This document shows, in pieces, positions 44,081 to 55,273 of a stretch of 64,000 nt of DNA. Numbering within the stretch: position 1 is the first letter of the stretch; the number at the start of each line of letters is the position of its first letter. Source of the stretch: Podarcis raffonei (Eukaryota > Chordata > Lepidosauria > Squamata > Lacertidae); the NCBI RefSeq assembly GCF_027172205.1, contig NC_070603.1:42108501-42172500 (forward strand), written 5' to 3'. A program made the translations under genes and the position numbers. Below the pieces are notes generated by a model. It searched no databases, was not told the origin of the DNA, and saw nothing but the letters and a program-made list of their open reading frames with translations.

Positions 44081-45658
44081 ATAAAAATCTCCGGTGCCGT
44101 CGCACTTGGAATACCGTGCGCCGTTTCGGTGACCCCATTTCACCCTCACGGGTGTAGTAGCCAAGCAGCTGCCCCCTAAATCAAGTAAATAAGTAAAAAT
44201 ACTTAACTAACTCACCAAACTTGTCTCAGATAGGCCTATTCTGCCCCCCACCCCAATGTAAATCCTGCCCCTTCCCACCTAAATCCTGACTACGCTATGC
44301 CCACGTGCTGAAGAGCTGGAAAGGGTACAGGAAAGACCAAGCAAAATGACCAGGGGATTGGAGCAACTCCCACAAGAGTTTCTGGGCGTTGGGGTATAGA
44401 ACAATTGCCAGGAAATTGTGGGAAATCATGTTTGCCACCTTGGAGGGATAGGTGTGATATATGTCCTTTGCTGACGTTGTAACTATAGAAATAACTGGGC
44501 AACAGCAACTATTGCCTTATGCCCTGCTCAAATGCATCTGATTGGCCACCTGCAGCAAACAGGATGCTGAACTAGATGGGACTTAACAGCAGGTCTGTTC
44601 TTCTATTATTATTTTCTTTTGGAGCTCAGGTGGCATATATGAAGTTTCTCGTTTGTCCGACAAATAGCGATAAATCCCAAATCATTCTGTCAAAGCCAGA
44701 TTCGGAGCCAAGTAAACGACAGCCCAGATTTGAATCTTTGAAATCTCTTTTATTCTTTCTCAACAAAAGTGAGGGGAAGGCTGGAGGGAAACAAGGAGCA
44801 AGCAAATCCATGCTTTTCTCATTCTTTGCCTGATCATTTTGATGGTGAAAACGAAAGGCTGATGGAAGGGTGTGAGCAGGTAAAGAAGCCCCTCCCACAT
44901 TGTTTTACACACAGCCTCAAGAGCTCACCTGCCAGAAACCTCACACACACCTCAATTTATTTACTGACCCATGCTGCCTACACAGGCTCACACCCTTGCT
45001 GTACTCCGTGCCCATTAATTGATGTAGAATGACTTCTCTCTCTGCAAAGAGAGATGAGCATCACCTTGGTCCTCCCTAAACATTCAGCTACAGGGTTCTG
45101 AAAAAAGCATATCTTTGTCATACTTTAACTGCCCGTGTTATGAGTCAAATGAAAGGTGTTGAAAAATAAGTAACTTAAGCTAATGCATCTTCAATGCTTG
45201 CTCTCTTTGTCATTTTTAAGCTTTTCAGTGAATCAAGTCACTTACTGCTTGGAGACTCTGAGAGCCTTGGTGCATCTCATTTTAAAATTTACATTTGTCA
45301 TATTTCTAGAAGTGAAATTCAAGACACAAAAGCTGTTGAGCTTTTTTGACACATGACAAGCCTAACATATTTATTCTCCCCTGCCTCCTTGAATATATCA
45401 GGATTGGGGCTGGATTGGGAGTTTCATAGCAACTCTGAGGAAGTGTTTCATTGAGGCTGCAGCAGGCAGAGAGGGAGACTCCTCTGCACCCACAGCCCCA
45501 ATCCCAATTCTCCTTATTGTGGCTATTTAGGTAACCAGGTGGCAATCAGACTGTTAAGGTCACATCCGCATGGGCCCTAAGACCTCAAACCTCTCAGATC
45601 CTTTACTAATGGATCAACAGAGCCAGCTATGCCATAGCAGATTGTGAGGAAGAGAAGT
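44081..45658. other. Spacer upstream of TMEM238-like gene
   Basis: Holds a CR1-like repeat fragment at 44525-44605 (GATTGGCCACCTGCAGC, GGATGCTGAACTAGATGGGA). No other gene or repeat was recognised. Confidence 0.45.
44525..44605 (+). repeat. CR1-like 3' repeat fragment
   Basis: Short copy of the 39621-39905 family, recognised by GGATGCTGAACTAGATGGGA and the TCTGTTCTTCTATT end. Confidence 0.6.
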
Positions 45659-45659
45659 A

Positions 45660-45761
45660 CTGTATTTTTCCGTGTATATCACGCTCCCGTGTATAAGACT
45701 ACCCCGCTTTTTAACATTTCTTAGTAAAAAACCCCCTAGTCTTATACACGGAAAAGTACAG
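45660..45761. mobile_element. 102-bp TA-flanked MITE
   Basis: Left end CTGTATTTTTCCGTGTAT and right end ATACACGGAAAAGTACAG are inverted repeats with TA on both sides, a Tc1/mariner-type arrangement. It is a different family from the 242-bp MITE. Confidence 0.85.
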
Positions 45762-45849
45762 TAATTCCTCTGTTTCTGTAAAACAACAAGGGAAACATCC
45801 TGTTTTTCAGTAACATTGTGATTGTGAAAACCATTTGGCATTATATGTA

Positions 45850-46091
45850 CAGTGGCATCTCGGGTTACATACACTTCAGGTTACATACGCTTCAGGTTAC
45901 AGACTCCGCTAACCCAGAAATGGTACATCGGTTTAAGAACTTTGCTTCAGGATGAGAACAGAAATCGTGCAGCAGCAGCGCAGCGACAGCAGGAGACCCC
46001 TTTAGCTAAAGTGGTGCTTCAAGTTAAGAACAGTTTCAGGTTAAGAACGGACCTCCAGAATGAATTAAGTTCTTAACCCGAGGTACCACTG
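45850..46091 (+). mobile_element. 242-bp TA-flanked MITE, copy E
   Basis: Starts CAGTGGCATCTCGGGTTACA, ends GGTACCACTG, TA on both sides. Full length. Confidence 0.92.
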
Positions 46092-47130
46092 TATGTGTGT
46101 GTGTATCTCTGTATGCTCACATATATAATCATAGAAAATAATTATTTTCTTTCTTTGGAATGGTGAGAGAGACTTTTTTTAAAAAGTGTGGTTGTTGAAA
46201 CCAACCAACATAAATTAGCCTGAGTACTAGCCAGACTTTACAGTATATACCTGTGTATTTTTTTATATTTAAAAAGATAGATTACCTATTAATATGCTGA
46301 TGAATAATTGCCTCCTACCATTCAACTTTGTGGGCTTCCTTGTATTTCAAAAAGTGGAAGCATCTTGGGTAATGTTCATTTCTGTCAAACTGTTTAAGAC
46401 TGACTCTAACCAGATGCCACTGGAAAACACAGGAGAAAGCCTGTTTGGTTGACACCCCCTTGCCCAGATTCCAGACAGAAGAGGCTTGTGTGCAAACAGA
46501 TAAGATGGGAGAAGTGTTGCTGACAAGTTGAACCCCTGACCCTAGGCTTAGAACGACAAAGCAAGGTTTAGGTTCACCCAGGGCACTGGTGGCTTCCAAC
46601 GGCTGTCTTGATAAGTGCTTCGCAGAGCTGGTTTGTGTTTTGCCAGAAAGCACACTGACAAATTTCCTCTGTGTTGTTTTCAGCTGAAATACGATCTTCT
46701 TGTGCGACTCCATCTCTTACCCTGCTGCCACGTTTCCCAGAAGTGTCTGTATGTGTGTCCAGTGTGACTAGTTCTGTCAAACACAATCCCCTCTCCTACC
46801 TTCACGGCTGTTTTCTACCTCAGGGCCCTGGGCTATAGCCTGCCCCAGCATTTAGCAGGGAAACACGAAGAACGAGCTTGAAGAACGAGCTTTTCCGGGG
46901 GCTATTAAGCTTACTTTGAAGTAAATGGAGAGAGGAAATTACCCAAGCCTTCTGCTGGTTTTAAGCAACAATCAGATTTGGGACTCTGGCACAGAAAGGG
47001 CTTTTATTAAAATATAAATGCTTCCTGTGCATCCCAGTGTAACTCAATGCAAGGTTGCACACAAAACAGAAAGAGGGTTTGTTTGTTTTTCTGGATAGTG
47101 CCATGGGGCAGCTTCAGGAATGGGACCATG
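46092..47130. other. Spacer without recognised gene
   Basis: A short (GT)n lies at 46092-46105. A 132-codon minus-strand frame at 46315-46713 has no recognisable features. Confidence 0.4.
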
Positions 47131-47175
47131 GAAGAAGAAGAAGAGGAGGAGGAGGAGGAGGTGGTGGTAGTGGAG
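47131..47175 (+). repeat. GAA/GGA/GGT-rich simple repeat
   Basis: Purine-rich trinucleotide tract next to a CR1 3' fragment, probably grown from the LINE's tail. Confidence 0.8.
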
Positions 47176-47350
47176 GAATTTATTTGTACCCCGCTCATCT
47201 GGCTGGGTTTTCCCAGCCACTCTGGGCGGCTTCCAACAAAGGTTAAAAATACATGAAAATTTCACACATTAAAAACTTCCCTAAACAGGGCTGCCTTCAG
47301 ATGTCTTCTAAATCAGGTAGTTGTTTATCTCTTTGACATCTGATGGGAGG
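47176..47350 (-). mobile_element. CR1-type LINE 3' fragment (reverse)
   Basis: ATTTATTTGTACCCCGCTC, CACTCTGGGCGGCTTCCAAC, CCCTAAACAGGGCTGCCTTC and TTTGACATCTGATGGGAGGG in order match the reverse CR1 3' end also seen at 15346-15512. Confidence 0.72.
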
Positions 47351-47794
47351 GCGAGATTTGCACATGGGGACTTAGTTCTCTGTTTGTATGACTTATATAA
47401 GTCAGCCTAGCCAAATGCCAAAACCAGTATTGATCTGAGGGTGTATTTACAATTTTTGTATCTTCCAGTTACAAGCCAAATAAAGACTAAGACAAAGGCT
47501 GTGGGGACATTTCTGAAGATATTTGACCGCCTCCCCCAGATCTTCTCAGTGACCACGAGAAGCACGTGACTCTAACTAAATACTCCAAATTTCAGGAATA
47601 ACAAGTGGGGTACTAGGGAATGAGGACCACCCCTCAAAGCTTAGTGCCACTCTTCTGAAATGGGAGGTGTAATGCTAATGGCATCATGAGACAAATATAA
47701 AGCTTGATAACAAGCGGTACTAAGGTCACTGTGTCAGGGTCATGGGAGCATTTGCTACAGGTTTGGTTCTGTAGAGCAGATCACACTATACAGT
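47351..47794. other. Spacer without recognised gene
   Basis: Nothing was recognised. Confidence 0.4.
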
Positions 47795-47930
47795 AGCAGT
47801 GATGACTGATCTTTGGCCCTCCAGGTGTTCTTGGACTTCAGCTCCGATCATCCCTGACTATTGGCCATAGTGACTTGGGCTGATTAGAGCTGGAGTCCAG
47901 CAACATCTAGCAGGGCCTTTTTCACCCTTC
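47795..47930. mobile_element. hAT MITE relic
   Basis: TTTGGCCCTCCAGGTGTTCT, ACTTCAGCTCCGATCATCCC and GGAGTCCAGCAACATCTAGC match the pattern of 36571-36704 and 58676-58817. Ends are diverged. Confidence 0.55.
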
Positions 47931-48289
47931 AAAATGCAGTTGCCTATGTACACAGGGATGTAAGAGAGGAGCCAAGCAATCCTTTCCATATGGACACCAA
48001 GAGAACAAGGTTCATTAGTAAAGGATTTATTAGTAGTCAGGTTCTCAAAACAAACACTGCAGCAGATACAAAACAATGTTTTTTCAGCAGGAGCACCAAA
48101 TGAAAGAGGATTAATGGGGAAAGTACATTAAGGGTTTTATGGCTCCAGTTGGGAGTGAGAATTAGAATAGTCTCCATTTGGGAGTGGACAAAAGAGCAGT
48201 GCACTGCCATGTATGCCACTTCCCGTTGTCCAGACACAAGCTTGTAAATTCAGCCTCTGCAGCAATGGCAACTTTGCTTGAAACAGGGC

Positions 48290-48480
48290 ATGGTATGGTG
48301 GTTTTTTTAGAGTCTCAGACTCTAAATCACTGCTCAGCCATGAAGCTCACACCTTGGGCAAGTGAATATCTCTCAGCCTAACCCACCTCATGGGGTTGTT
48401 GTGAGGATGATTTGGGTGAGAGAAGGAATGTTCTGCTCCTTGGATAAAAATGGGCAGGATAAAAAATGCAGATCAATCAT
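48290..48480 (+). repeat. Old Sauria-SINE-like relic
   Basis: CACCTTGGGCAAGTGAATAT, TCTCTCAGCCTAACCCACCT and GGGGTTGTTGTGAGGATGA follow the Sauria SINE order. The head is poorly preserved. Confidence 0.5.
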
Positions 48481-48830
48481 TCAACTTTGTCCAGCTGTGT
48501 TTCTGTTCTAAGAGTTGTATGCTAAGCTTCTATACCTGCTCAAGAGTGTGGAGTGGATCAGAGACAGAGAGGTGCTAGCTATTGTTTGGGGTGGGCTTTT
48601 CTGCTTTTGGTTTGGAAGAACCGGACCAGGTGCCTCTTCACATGCCCACAGCACTGAAGCCAATACTGGCAAACTGAGGATATGGCACAGAGAATCTCTC
48701 TGGAGGCAGGCCCTATTTGACTAGCCACTCTGCACAGCTTGGTGGTTTCAAGCCAGAGCTGTATTTCATTTCATGCCTGCAGCAGTGCCCGGACAAATAC
48801 ACAGCTCATGAGATCAATGGCCTGTGTTGT
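48481..48830. other. Spacer without recognised gene
   Basis: Nothing was recognised. Confidence 0.4.
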
Positions 48831-49145
48831 CCCCTGGGGTGGAGGAAGGGGGGTGCAGTGGGTGCAGGTCGCCCCAGGTGTCACCACTGAGGGGGGTGAC
48901 AAAATGCTGGGCAGCACTCACCGTGCGGCCTGCAGCGTGCCCAAGCCTCGTGTCTCTCCTGGGCTTCGTGCTGCCCAAACGGTTTGCCCACTGCCTCCTC
49001 CCCCCAGCTGTCCGGCAGCTGAGTGGGAGGGGGCAGACTCTGAAGGCCCTGCACTCTGCCCTGCCCCTAAGGGCGGCATGCCCCACCCCTGGGCGCACTG
49101 CCCCAAGCACCTGAGCAGCTTCCTCCACCACCAGTTGCCCTAGCC
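48831..49145. repeat. GC-rich repeat-like segment
   Basis: The segment is GC-rich and open on both strands. It includes GGTCGCCCCAGGTGTCACC and CTGCCCCTAAGGGCGGC, which look like the interior of a hAT-type repeat with CAGTGGCGTAG-type ends. No gene is recognisable. Confidence 0.35.
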
Positions 49146-49224
49146 TTCTTTGGTAGCCTGGCTCTGAAGATGCCCATTGCCTAGAATTGCCTGTCGGAGT
49201 CTTGCCTGCCTGGAATCCACCCTG

Positions 49225-49388
49225 TAATAAGTCAGACCATTGGTCCATCTAGCTTGGTATTGTTAACACTGATTGGTAGTGTTTTGAGTGGGAGACATTC
49301 CCAGCCCTACCTGGAGTTGTTAGGGATTGAACTTTGGTCCTGCTGAATGCAAAGCAGGTGCTCTAGCCTTGAGCTACCACCCTTCCCC
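49225..49388 (-). mobile_element. tRNA-headed SINE, near full length, reverse
   Basis: AGTCAGACCATTGGTCCATC, CCCAGCCCTACCTGGAG, AGGGATTGAACTTTGGTCC and GCAAAGCAGGTGCTCTAGCC. The last two are the inverted B and A boxes of a tRNA-like head. Fragments of the same family occur at 8761 and 12335. Confidence 0.72.
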
Positions 49389-52201
49389 AAATTGGTGGCG
49401 GTGGGGGGATTTAGTTTGTTCCCTTCTCACAGCCCTGCTCTTATGGCCTGGATTTCTGCAAACCCCAGAAGCAGGGAGCTGCTCTTAGCTTGATATCATA
49501 GCAGACTGTGCAAATTGAAGTAGTGCAGTAATTCGAAAGCATTGATTCCCAGGAGAAGAGCCACGCTGCCAATGTGGTAAGTGTCAGGAAACACTTAGCA
49601 TGCTCAGATTTCAGTTGCTGCTCTCCTCCTTAATAGAAATCTGGCTCTCCCGGTGCCAAGTCCCATCATGCTTTCCAAGAGCGGTGCACAAAGTGTACCA
49701 CGTTCTCCCATTAACCTCCACCCCTCGTGTTCTGGTGCACTCTGAGATCGGCTCCTGTAAGAAATGGTCGTGCCAGCAAGGCTGAGTTCTAGAGCAGCAT
49801 AGGAGAAATGACGCACAATTACAGAAATGCTTGGTTTTTTATTTTTTTAAAAATCAGGAGACAAAGAGCCATTACTGGTGTTAGAGGATCCTGTGACACA
49901 CTGCACAAACTGTATTCTCCTGCCCTGTATTCTAAGTGGATATTGAAGGCTGTATGAAACTAAGGGCACTTCTAGACTGTTGCCATTTTCAGGTGGGAAT
50001 TCAATCACAATTCAGGCTGTGCAAGGTAAGCTGATTTGGTCGCCCGTTTGCAACAAACCCACTTCCCCCAAAGACCAGACTTTTAGCAATATGACAGGGA
50101 AACGCAGTGGAAAAGTGTGGCTTGGCACTCAATATCGTCTAGCCTCCCTACAAACGAATCAGAGTAAATGAGCCACCGTCAACTCACATCCCTGCAGAGA
50201 AGTCAGGATGAATGCTCAGTAAACAGGTTGTTTGGAAACACCCTAAATAACTGTTCTGAAGGAAGAATGCACGGAATCTCCCCAGCTGCTGTTCTGGCTT
50301 GGATGGAAGTGGCTGTATTCCGGGTGGGTAGTTGGTGCTGATGCTGCAAGCGTACAAGTGCACCATGGAAACAAGGAGCCATACGCTCTAGTTGTCTTTA
50401 TTTACCATATATTGCCCTGCTCCCCTTTTGCTACCTGTCCTTGATAAGTCACAATGACACATGTTCTCTTCCTCCCCTCTCCCTACAAAGTCAAGGCATT
50501 TTCCTTTGAGGCTGTGCTTCTTTTATGGGGATATTACATCGTCCCAGCTCTAGACACACTCGACTCTTCCCCCAGATATCACATGCACTGTTACTTCTAC
50601 CATCACATGGTTCCATGAGTGTCACGGGTGCCTTGGACAGAGTGACCAATAACACCAGTAACAGTAATCTGCCCCAGCACCATCTCAATGTACTTTTTAT
50701 TTACATTTCCTTTAAATACTTTTACTAGCTGCCGCACCATGCAATCGCATCACTACAGTGCACAGACCATACTTTTTTTTTTTAAGGACTGCCCCCTTGC
50801 ACTGTGTTACAATTATATTTTTTTTCAGAGGTGCTTCCAGATGAGAGTCTATTGTGGAATTGGTTCTGCTCACACACAAATATTTCTTGCGCCCTCCAGT
50901 TGACATTATCATAAAAATGCCAGCCCATAGTTTTTCTTCGTTTAATGTGCATTTACCCCTGATGTGGATAACCTTTTACATGTCTGCAGTAAACTGTATG
51001 GAAGCTTTTTAGATCATTTTAAAGAAAATGAGCAGTTTGTCTTGTAATGTTTTGGTAAGTGATGACTAATGGTGCACCTCTAATACTGTTGTGTGTGCAT
51101 ATAAATGTTGGGAAAGAAGGGGGATTCTCTGTTCCTTCCTCAATGAATGGAGTAAGGCATAATCTGAACAGGAAGCACCACGGTCTTACCAGTTTTTGAG
51201 AAACACAGCCCGGCATCAAACACTGAAGCCCACACTGAATAGTTGTCTCTGCAAAGAACTGAGAACTGAAACGAACCTTAAGAGCACATCCTTATCTGAA
51301 ATGAATTAGAAATGCAGGAACCAGCTATCCTAGTGCCAGGAAATAAAAAGCTCTGTCTCTATGTGCCTCTTCTACTGATGTCAGCAGGAATAGCTGGGGG
51401 GTGCCATTTGGAGGGGGAAGAATTCACAAAGCAGCACTGGTGAGGAGGCACTTTGGGAGTGAGAACCATTTCCAAAAGGCAGCTTCTGAAAATGGTTCAG
51501 AATGAATCAATCTAAGGCCTCTGTAAGGCAGAATCTAAAGACTCCTGGTTGGTTGCCTCTCTGGTTTGTTCTATGTATAAAAATCTCTACACTTCATCCT
51601 AAGGGCCATATAACCAGTACAGCCCAATAGCCTTCAAAGCAGTTTCTCAAAGAACCTCAGTGCACATGTGTACATGATCTAGCAGATCTCTTTCCACTCA
51701 TGTTTTCCAATGGGAGCCCAAATACTTTTAATTTCCTGTCTGCCTGCCAAGACCAATGCACTGCTAACTCACAGAGCCTGGCCTTGGCATGCAGTAGAGT
51801 CTTCCAGGACCAAGAAACCATGCTTGATCATAGTTTCAATGAGACATTCTTCTCACTGGGTCACAGGAGTGTTGCTAGTTGTTCGCCCTGACCAAGGGGT
51901 AGATTCCTGGACAAACAGCAATGTAATATTGTAGACTGCCTTGGGAGAGCTGTGTTTCCAAAGGCGGCATATCAGTGTTTTTGCAAATATGTGCAGAACA
52001 CCCATACCATATACCTCTCCAGGTGTTCATATTTTCAAAAGCTGATGTCACATTCATAACTGTAAACATTGTTCCTTAAACATAATTCACTATACTTGGC
52101 AAGTCCCTGATCCTGGCTAGTTGCCTTGAATTCTATATTTCTGTCCATCCATGTTTGTCTACAACCATCGACATAATTTTAGGGACTTGCATTCTAACAC
52201 G
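49389..52201. other. Spacer without recognised gene
   Basis: No mobile element or gene was recognised over 2.8 kb. Part of it may be the region 3' of PIRT. Confidence 0.4.
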
Positions 52202-52484
52202 GGGCTCATCCAGACTTCCTTTTGTACTGTGTTTATAGGCTTTAAAGCACCGTGTCTCTGTGTTTTGTTTGGTTTTGCCCCAGTGCTTTCCCGGTGAAAA
52301 CCCACTCTTTACTGCCGAAATGGAGCAAATGGCAACCCATGGAGAACCTGAATTGCCATTTGTTCCAATTCAGCATTAAAGAGCAGGTTTTCTCAGGGAA
52401 AGCACTGGGGCAGAAAGGGGAGGCACCTGACACAGTGCTTTAAAGTGCCCCCCTGCCTAGCAAAAGGGAAGTGCGGATGAACCC
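52202..52484. mobile_element. Long foldback (palindromic) MITE
   Basis: GGGCTCATCCAGACTTCCTT at the left is inverted at the right as AAGGGAAGTGCGGATGAACC. The arms continue inwards (CTTTAAAGCAC and GTGCTTTAAAG; CCAGTGCTTTCCC and GGGAAAGCACTGG) over most of the element. As a result both strands hold similar 63-codon frames (FCPSAFPVKTHSL and FCPSAFPEKTCSL). Confidence 0.85.
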
Positions 52485-53343
52485 AGGGTCTTTTGTTCAG
52501 GCGCTTCGCTGAACAAAGGAGGAGCAGGACAGAAAAGAAAAGCAGTCACAGACAGTAGCTGCAGTAGCATGGCATAGACAGTGTGACAGATCTCTAGGCA
52601 GATCCCGTTTCTTTACACAACAGTCTGCCATCTCCTCTACGATAGTACAGCTCCATGCCCCTCTTTTTCAAAGTAATTTTACAATGACAACCCCTCATTT
52701 TGAGAGCATTTGAGAGCCTGGATCCTCTGAGACCCTTCAGACATTACCCTCTCGCCCCGAGTCTGAGACTTTTGCACGATTAATATTTGTACTCACACAC
52801 AGTTGTTTGCTTGCACAATGGCTTCTTTCCTTGAACATTTTAATTGGGATTGAGGCAGAGGGGTTTGGGTTTTGTTTAAAAAACCCAAAAGCCAGTTGTT
52901 GGAATAAAAATACCAATCTGCTTTCTCACAAAAGCTTGTGGCAGTTATTAGTTCTAGTGGAGGGTCATGGCACAAGCCCCAACATTCTTGTGAATACAGT
53001 CTGAAAACCAGGCTTTTGAAGATACAGATAGCATATCCTTTCAAGCAATAACGAGTGTGAGAAATCCACTGTTCTGGGATCTGATCTGCCAGTTTTCACG
53101 CTCTCAGCATGGATATCCTATTGGGAAATATATTCACTGGCTAAGGACGCAGTGTCACCCAACAGTGTCTCTGCTTGGGGATGGAGAAATCTGTTGCACA
53201 CAGGAAGAAGAGGAGGGGATGGGAGTGAACTCCCCTTTAGGGCAGTGCTGATCTGTCCTTGTAGGTCCAGGGAGAGAAAGGCAGGGCCCTGTCCTCTGTG
53301 ACACAGTCCTCTTCGCCTGGTGGCCGAATCTTGAGAGCTGCCT
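52485..53343. other. Region 3' of PIRT
   Basis: Probably includes the PIRT 3'UTR. The minus strand has ATTAAA at 52839-52844, a possible weak poly(A) signal about 500 bases past the stop. Confidence 0.45.
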
Positions 53344-53766
53344 TCAGCGGTTGAGGAAGAAGGACTTGATGCTCTGGAGGATGTGGTACTTCTGCTTCTG
53401 CCTCAGCTTTTTGCGGATGATGGGGATCCAGACAAGCCCGCAGACCAGCAGCATGAGGCCAAGCGAGAGGAAGGCTGGCCCACACAGTTTGAACACCTCC
53501 TTGGTCGTGTTGTTCATGCCTCCTCTTTGGTCTGCGGTGAGGCAGGTCAGGCTGGTGAGAGCCACTCCAAAGAGGAACACAGCTCCACCCACTGAGATGA
53601 CAATAACGGGCTTGTGGTAAATGTCCCACTTGTTCTGGTGAGGAGCATTCCAGGTGGACTCACTTCGCGAGCTGATGCACAAGGTGCTGGCTGTTTGGCT
53701 GGGCAGCAGGTCCTTATACTCGGGGGACTTCTCTCCCTCCTCTGTTTCTTTTGGCTGGGTTTCCAT
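53344..53766 (-). CDS. PIRT: Phosphoinositide-interacting regulator of TRP channels (PIRT)
   Basis: The 140-residue product is PIRT, a small two-pass membrane protein of sensory neurons that in mammals binds phosphoinositides and modulates TRPV1 and TRPM8. Conserved with human PIRT (137 residues, from memory): KSPEYKDLLPSQTAS and LCISSRSES at residues 13-37, the first membrane segment about 53-74 (KPVIVISVGGAVFLFG), the second about 94-116 (FLSLGLMLLVCGLVW). The basic C-terminus follows (IIRKKLRQKQK, then IKSFFLNR at the end), the phosphoinositide-binding part. The loop between the segments (TADQRGGMNNTTKE) is the least conserved part. The ATG at 53766 has an ideal context (ACCATGG) and is 34 bases inside a predicted exon. 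The whole coding region lies in one exon, as in mammals. It is intact. Confidence 0.96.
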   Translation of the reverse strand: METQPKETEEGEKSPEYKDLLPSQTASTLCISSRSESTWNAPHQNKWDIYHKPVIVISVGGAVFLFGVALTSLTCLTADQRGGMNNTTKEVFKLCGPAFLSLGLMLLVCGLVWIPIIRKKLRQKQKYHILQSIKSFFLNR

Positions 53767-53800
53767 GGTTATTTGTTATGCAGACTCAGGATGTTAAGGC

Positions 53801-53822
53801 CTATGGGGGGGGGGAGAGAAAT
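53801..53822 (-). promoter_or_regulatory. PIRT: PIRT splice acceptor
   Basis: On the minus strand a long pyrimidine run (TCTCTCCCCCCCCCC) is followed by ATAG, with AG at 53801-53802. The coding exon would begin at 53800, so an upstream non-coding exon is expected at higher coordinates. Confidence 0.7.
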
Positions 53823-54059
53823 AGACCAAGGAGCAGGTTATTTGGATAGCTGTATGCTTCACTCTCACCCAAACTCTTAGGCTAAGATTTATCTACATAG
53901 CTAATGGGTGTGACTGGCTCATGAGCTTGGATGTTCTTTGCGTCTGTCACAGGCCCAGTTTAGACCATGAGGGAAGGTCAGCCTCACTAGTTCTGAGCTT
54001 CCGCATGTCCTTTCTTGGTAATAAGGGCTCTGGCCTCAGTTCCTATGACGACAAACATA

Positions 54060-54301
54060 CAGTGGTACCTTGGGTTAAGAACTTAATTTGTTCCGGAGGT
54101 CTGTTCTTAACCTGAAACTGTTCTTAACCTGAAGCACCACTTTAGCTAATGGGGCCTCCTGCTGCTGCTGCGCCACCGCTGCACAATTTCTGTTCTCCTC
54201 CTGAAGCAAAGTTCTTAACCTGAAGCACTATTTCTGGGTTAGCGGAGTCTGTAACCTGAAGCGTATGTAACCTGAAGCGTATGTAACCCAAGGTACCACT
54301 G
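54060..54301 (-). mobile_element. 242-bp TA-flanked MITE, copy F
   Basis: Reverse copy with CAGTGGTACC and GGTACCACTG ends and TA on both sides. Full length. It lies just upstream of the PIRT coding exon, probably in the intron. Confidence 0.93.
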
Positions 54302-54770
54302 TACATAGTTCAAGTGGTGAGCCCACTGTGGAAATCCACTCAACACATTTCTGGTACCATACTATTTTCCTTCCCAGCTGGGGTCAAGGAGAATCTGTCA
54401 TTGAGAATTAGGAGCAGAAGCCAGATTTGCATAGTCCTAAATGGAAAGCCCTTGTGATAATGATGGGAAAATCTTATCCCATTCTGAAGCAAAACTGTTT
54501 ACAGAGATGACTAGCTGGCTATCGTAGAAATCCTCATGGAATCGCCCCGCTTCATTCACTCACTTTTTATGAAGCATCTACATGATGCTGTAAACCAAAG
54601 ATTGTCACTCTGTTTCTTTCCCCTCTGTGGTTCTTCTGTCTTTTCTGAGACTGCAAAAAATGCTGACTTCCCCCCTGTCTCCAGAAGGATGGCAACTGAG
54701 CCCAATCTCCACAAGTGTAAGTGCCCTTAGCACTATTCCTTTAGCTTTCTGAAAGGGCAGGATTTTGACA
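54302..54770. other. Probable PIRT intron
   Basis: No gene or clear repeat was recognised. Confidence 0.4.
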
Positions 54771-54830
54771 TGCACATTGTCAAATGCCACCTGAGGCAGC
54801 CGTATCACTCTGCCTAATGGTAGAGCCCTG
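54771..54830. repeat. hAT-terminus-like fragment
   Basis: CTCTGCCTAATGGTAGAGCC and CTGAGGCAGCC are the inverse of the 32754-32800 fragment (GGCTCTACCATTAGGCAGAG), so both derive from one repeat family. Confidence 0.5.
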
Positions 54831-54944
54831 GAGTAGACCCAGGAACTGCCCACCTGGAAGCAGCCACAATGAAATCAGATTGAAGCATGAGCATCTGACC
54901 TACACTGGTTTGATAGACCATGGGCAGGATTAAACTAACGGCCC

Positions 54945-55220
54945 GTTTGTACTTTCATTCATCCCATGATTTCAAGTCACAAATCCGAGAAGTTTTAATT
55001 TTGTCTCACCACTTTCCCCAGGGAAAATCCACTGTTTACTGCTGAATCAGAACAACTGCCAATTGGGCTTCCCGCGGGTTGTTGTTTGCTCCGATTCAGC
55101 AGTAAAGAGCGAGTTTCATGGGGAAAGCTCTGGGGCAAAAAATAGCTCTTAGACACAGAGCTCTAAAGCGCAGACCATATCTGGAAAGCACAGAGGAAAG
55201 GTAAGCATGGATAAGCCCTT
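54945..55220. mobile_element. Foldback MITE related to 52202
   Basis: Inner arms CCACTGTTTACTGCTGAATC and GATTCAGCAGTAAAGAGCGA are inverted, as are ACTTTCCCCAGGG and ATGGGGAAAGCTCTGGGGC. The wording parallels 52202-52484. Outer ends are approximate. Confidence 0.65.
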
Positions 55221-55273
55221 TCTTGTGTGCAGAAACCTCTGTTTTTTGCATTGCTGTCATCTACATACAAAGG

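Noticed and set aside
46315-46713. A 132-codon ATG-started minus frame
   Set aside because: No recognisable motif or splice support; the length is common by chance in this window.
47047-47265. Glu- and Val-rich frames
   Set aside because: They come from the GAA/GGA simple repeat attached to a CR1 fragment.
48739-49248. Overlapping Cys/Pro/Gly-rich frames suggesting a gene
   Set aside because: The segment is GC-rich and repeat-like, open on both strands, with no recognisable domain or splice context.
53237-53629. Frames overlapping PIRT on both strands
   Set aside because: They are shadows of the PIRT coding exon, which matches the known protein along its full length.
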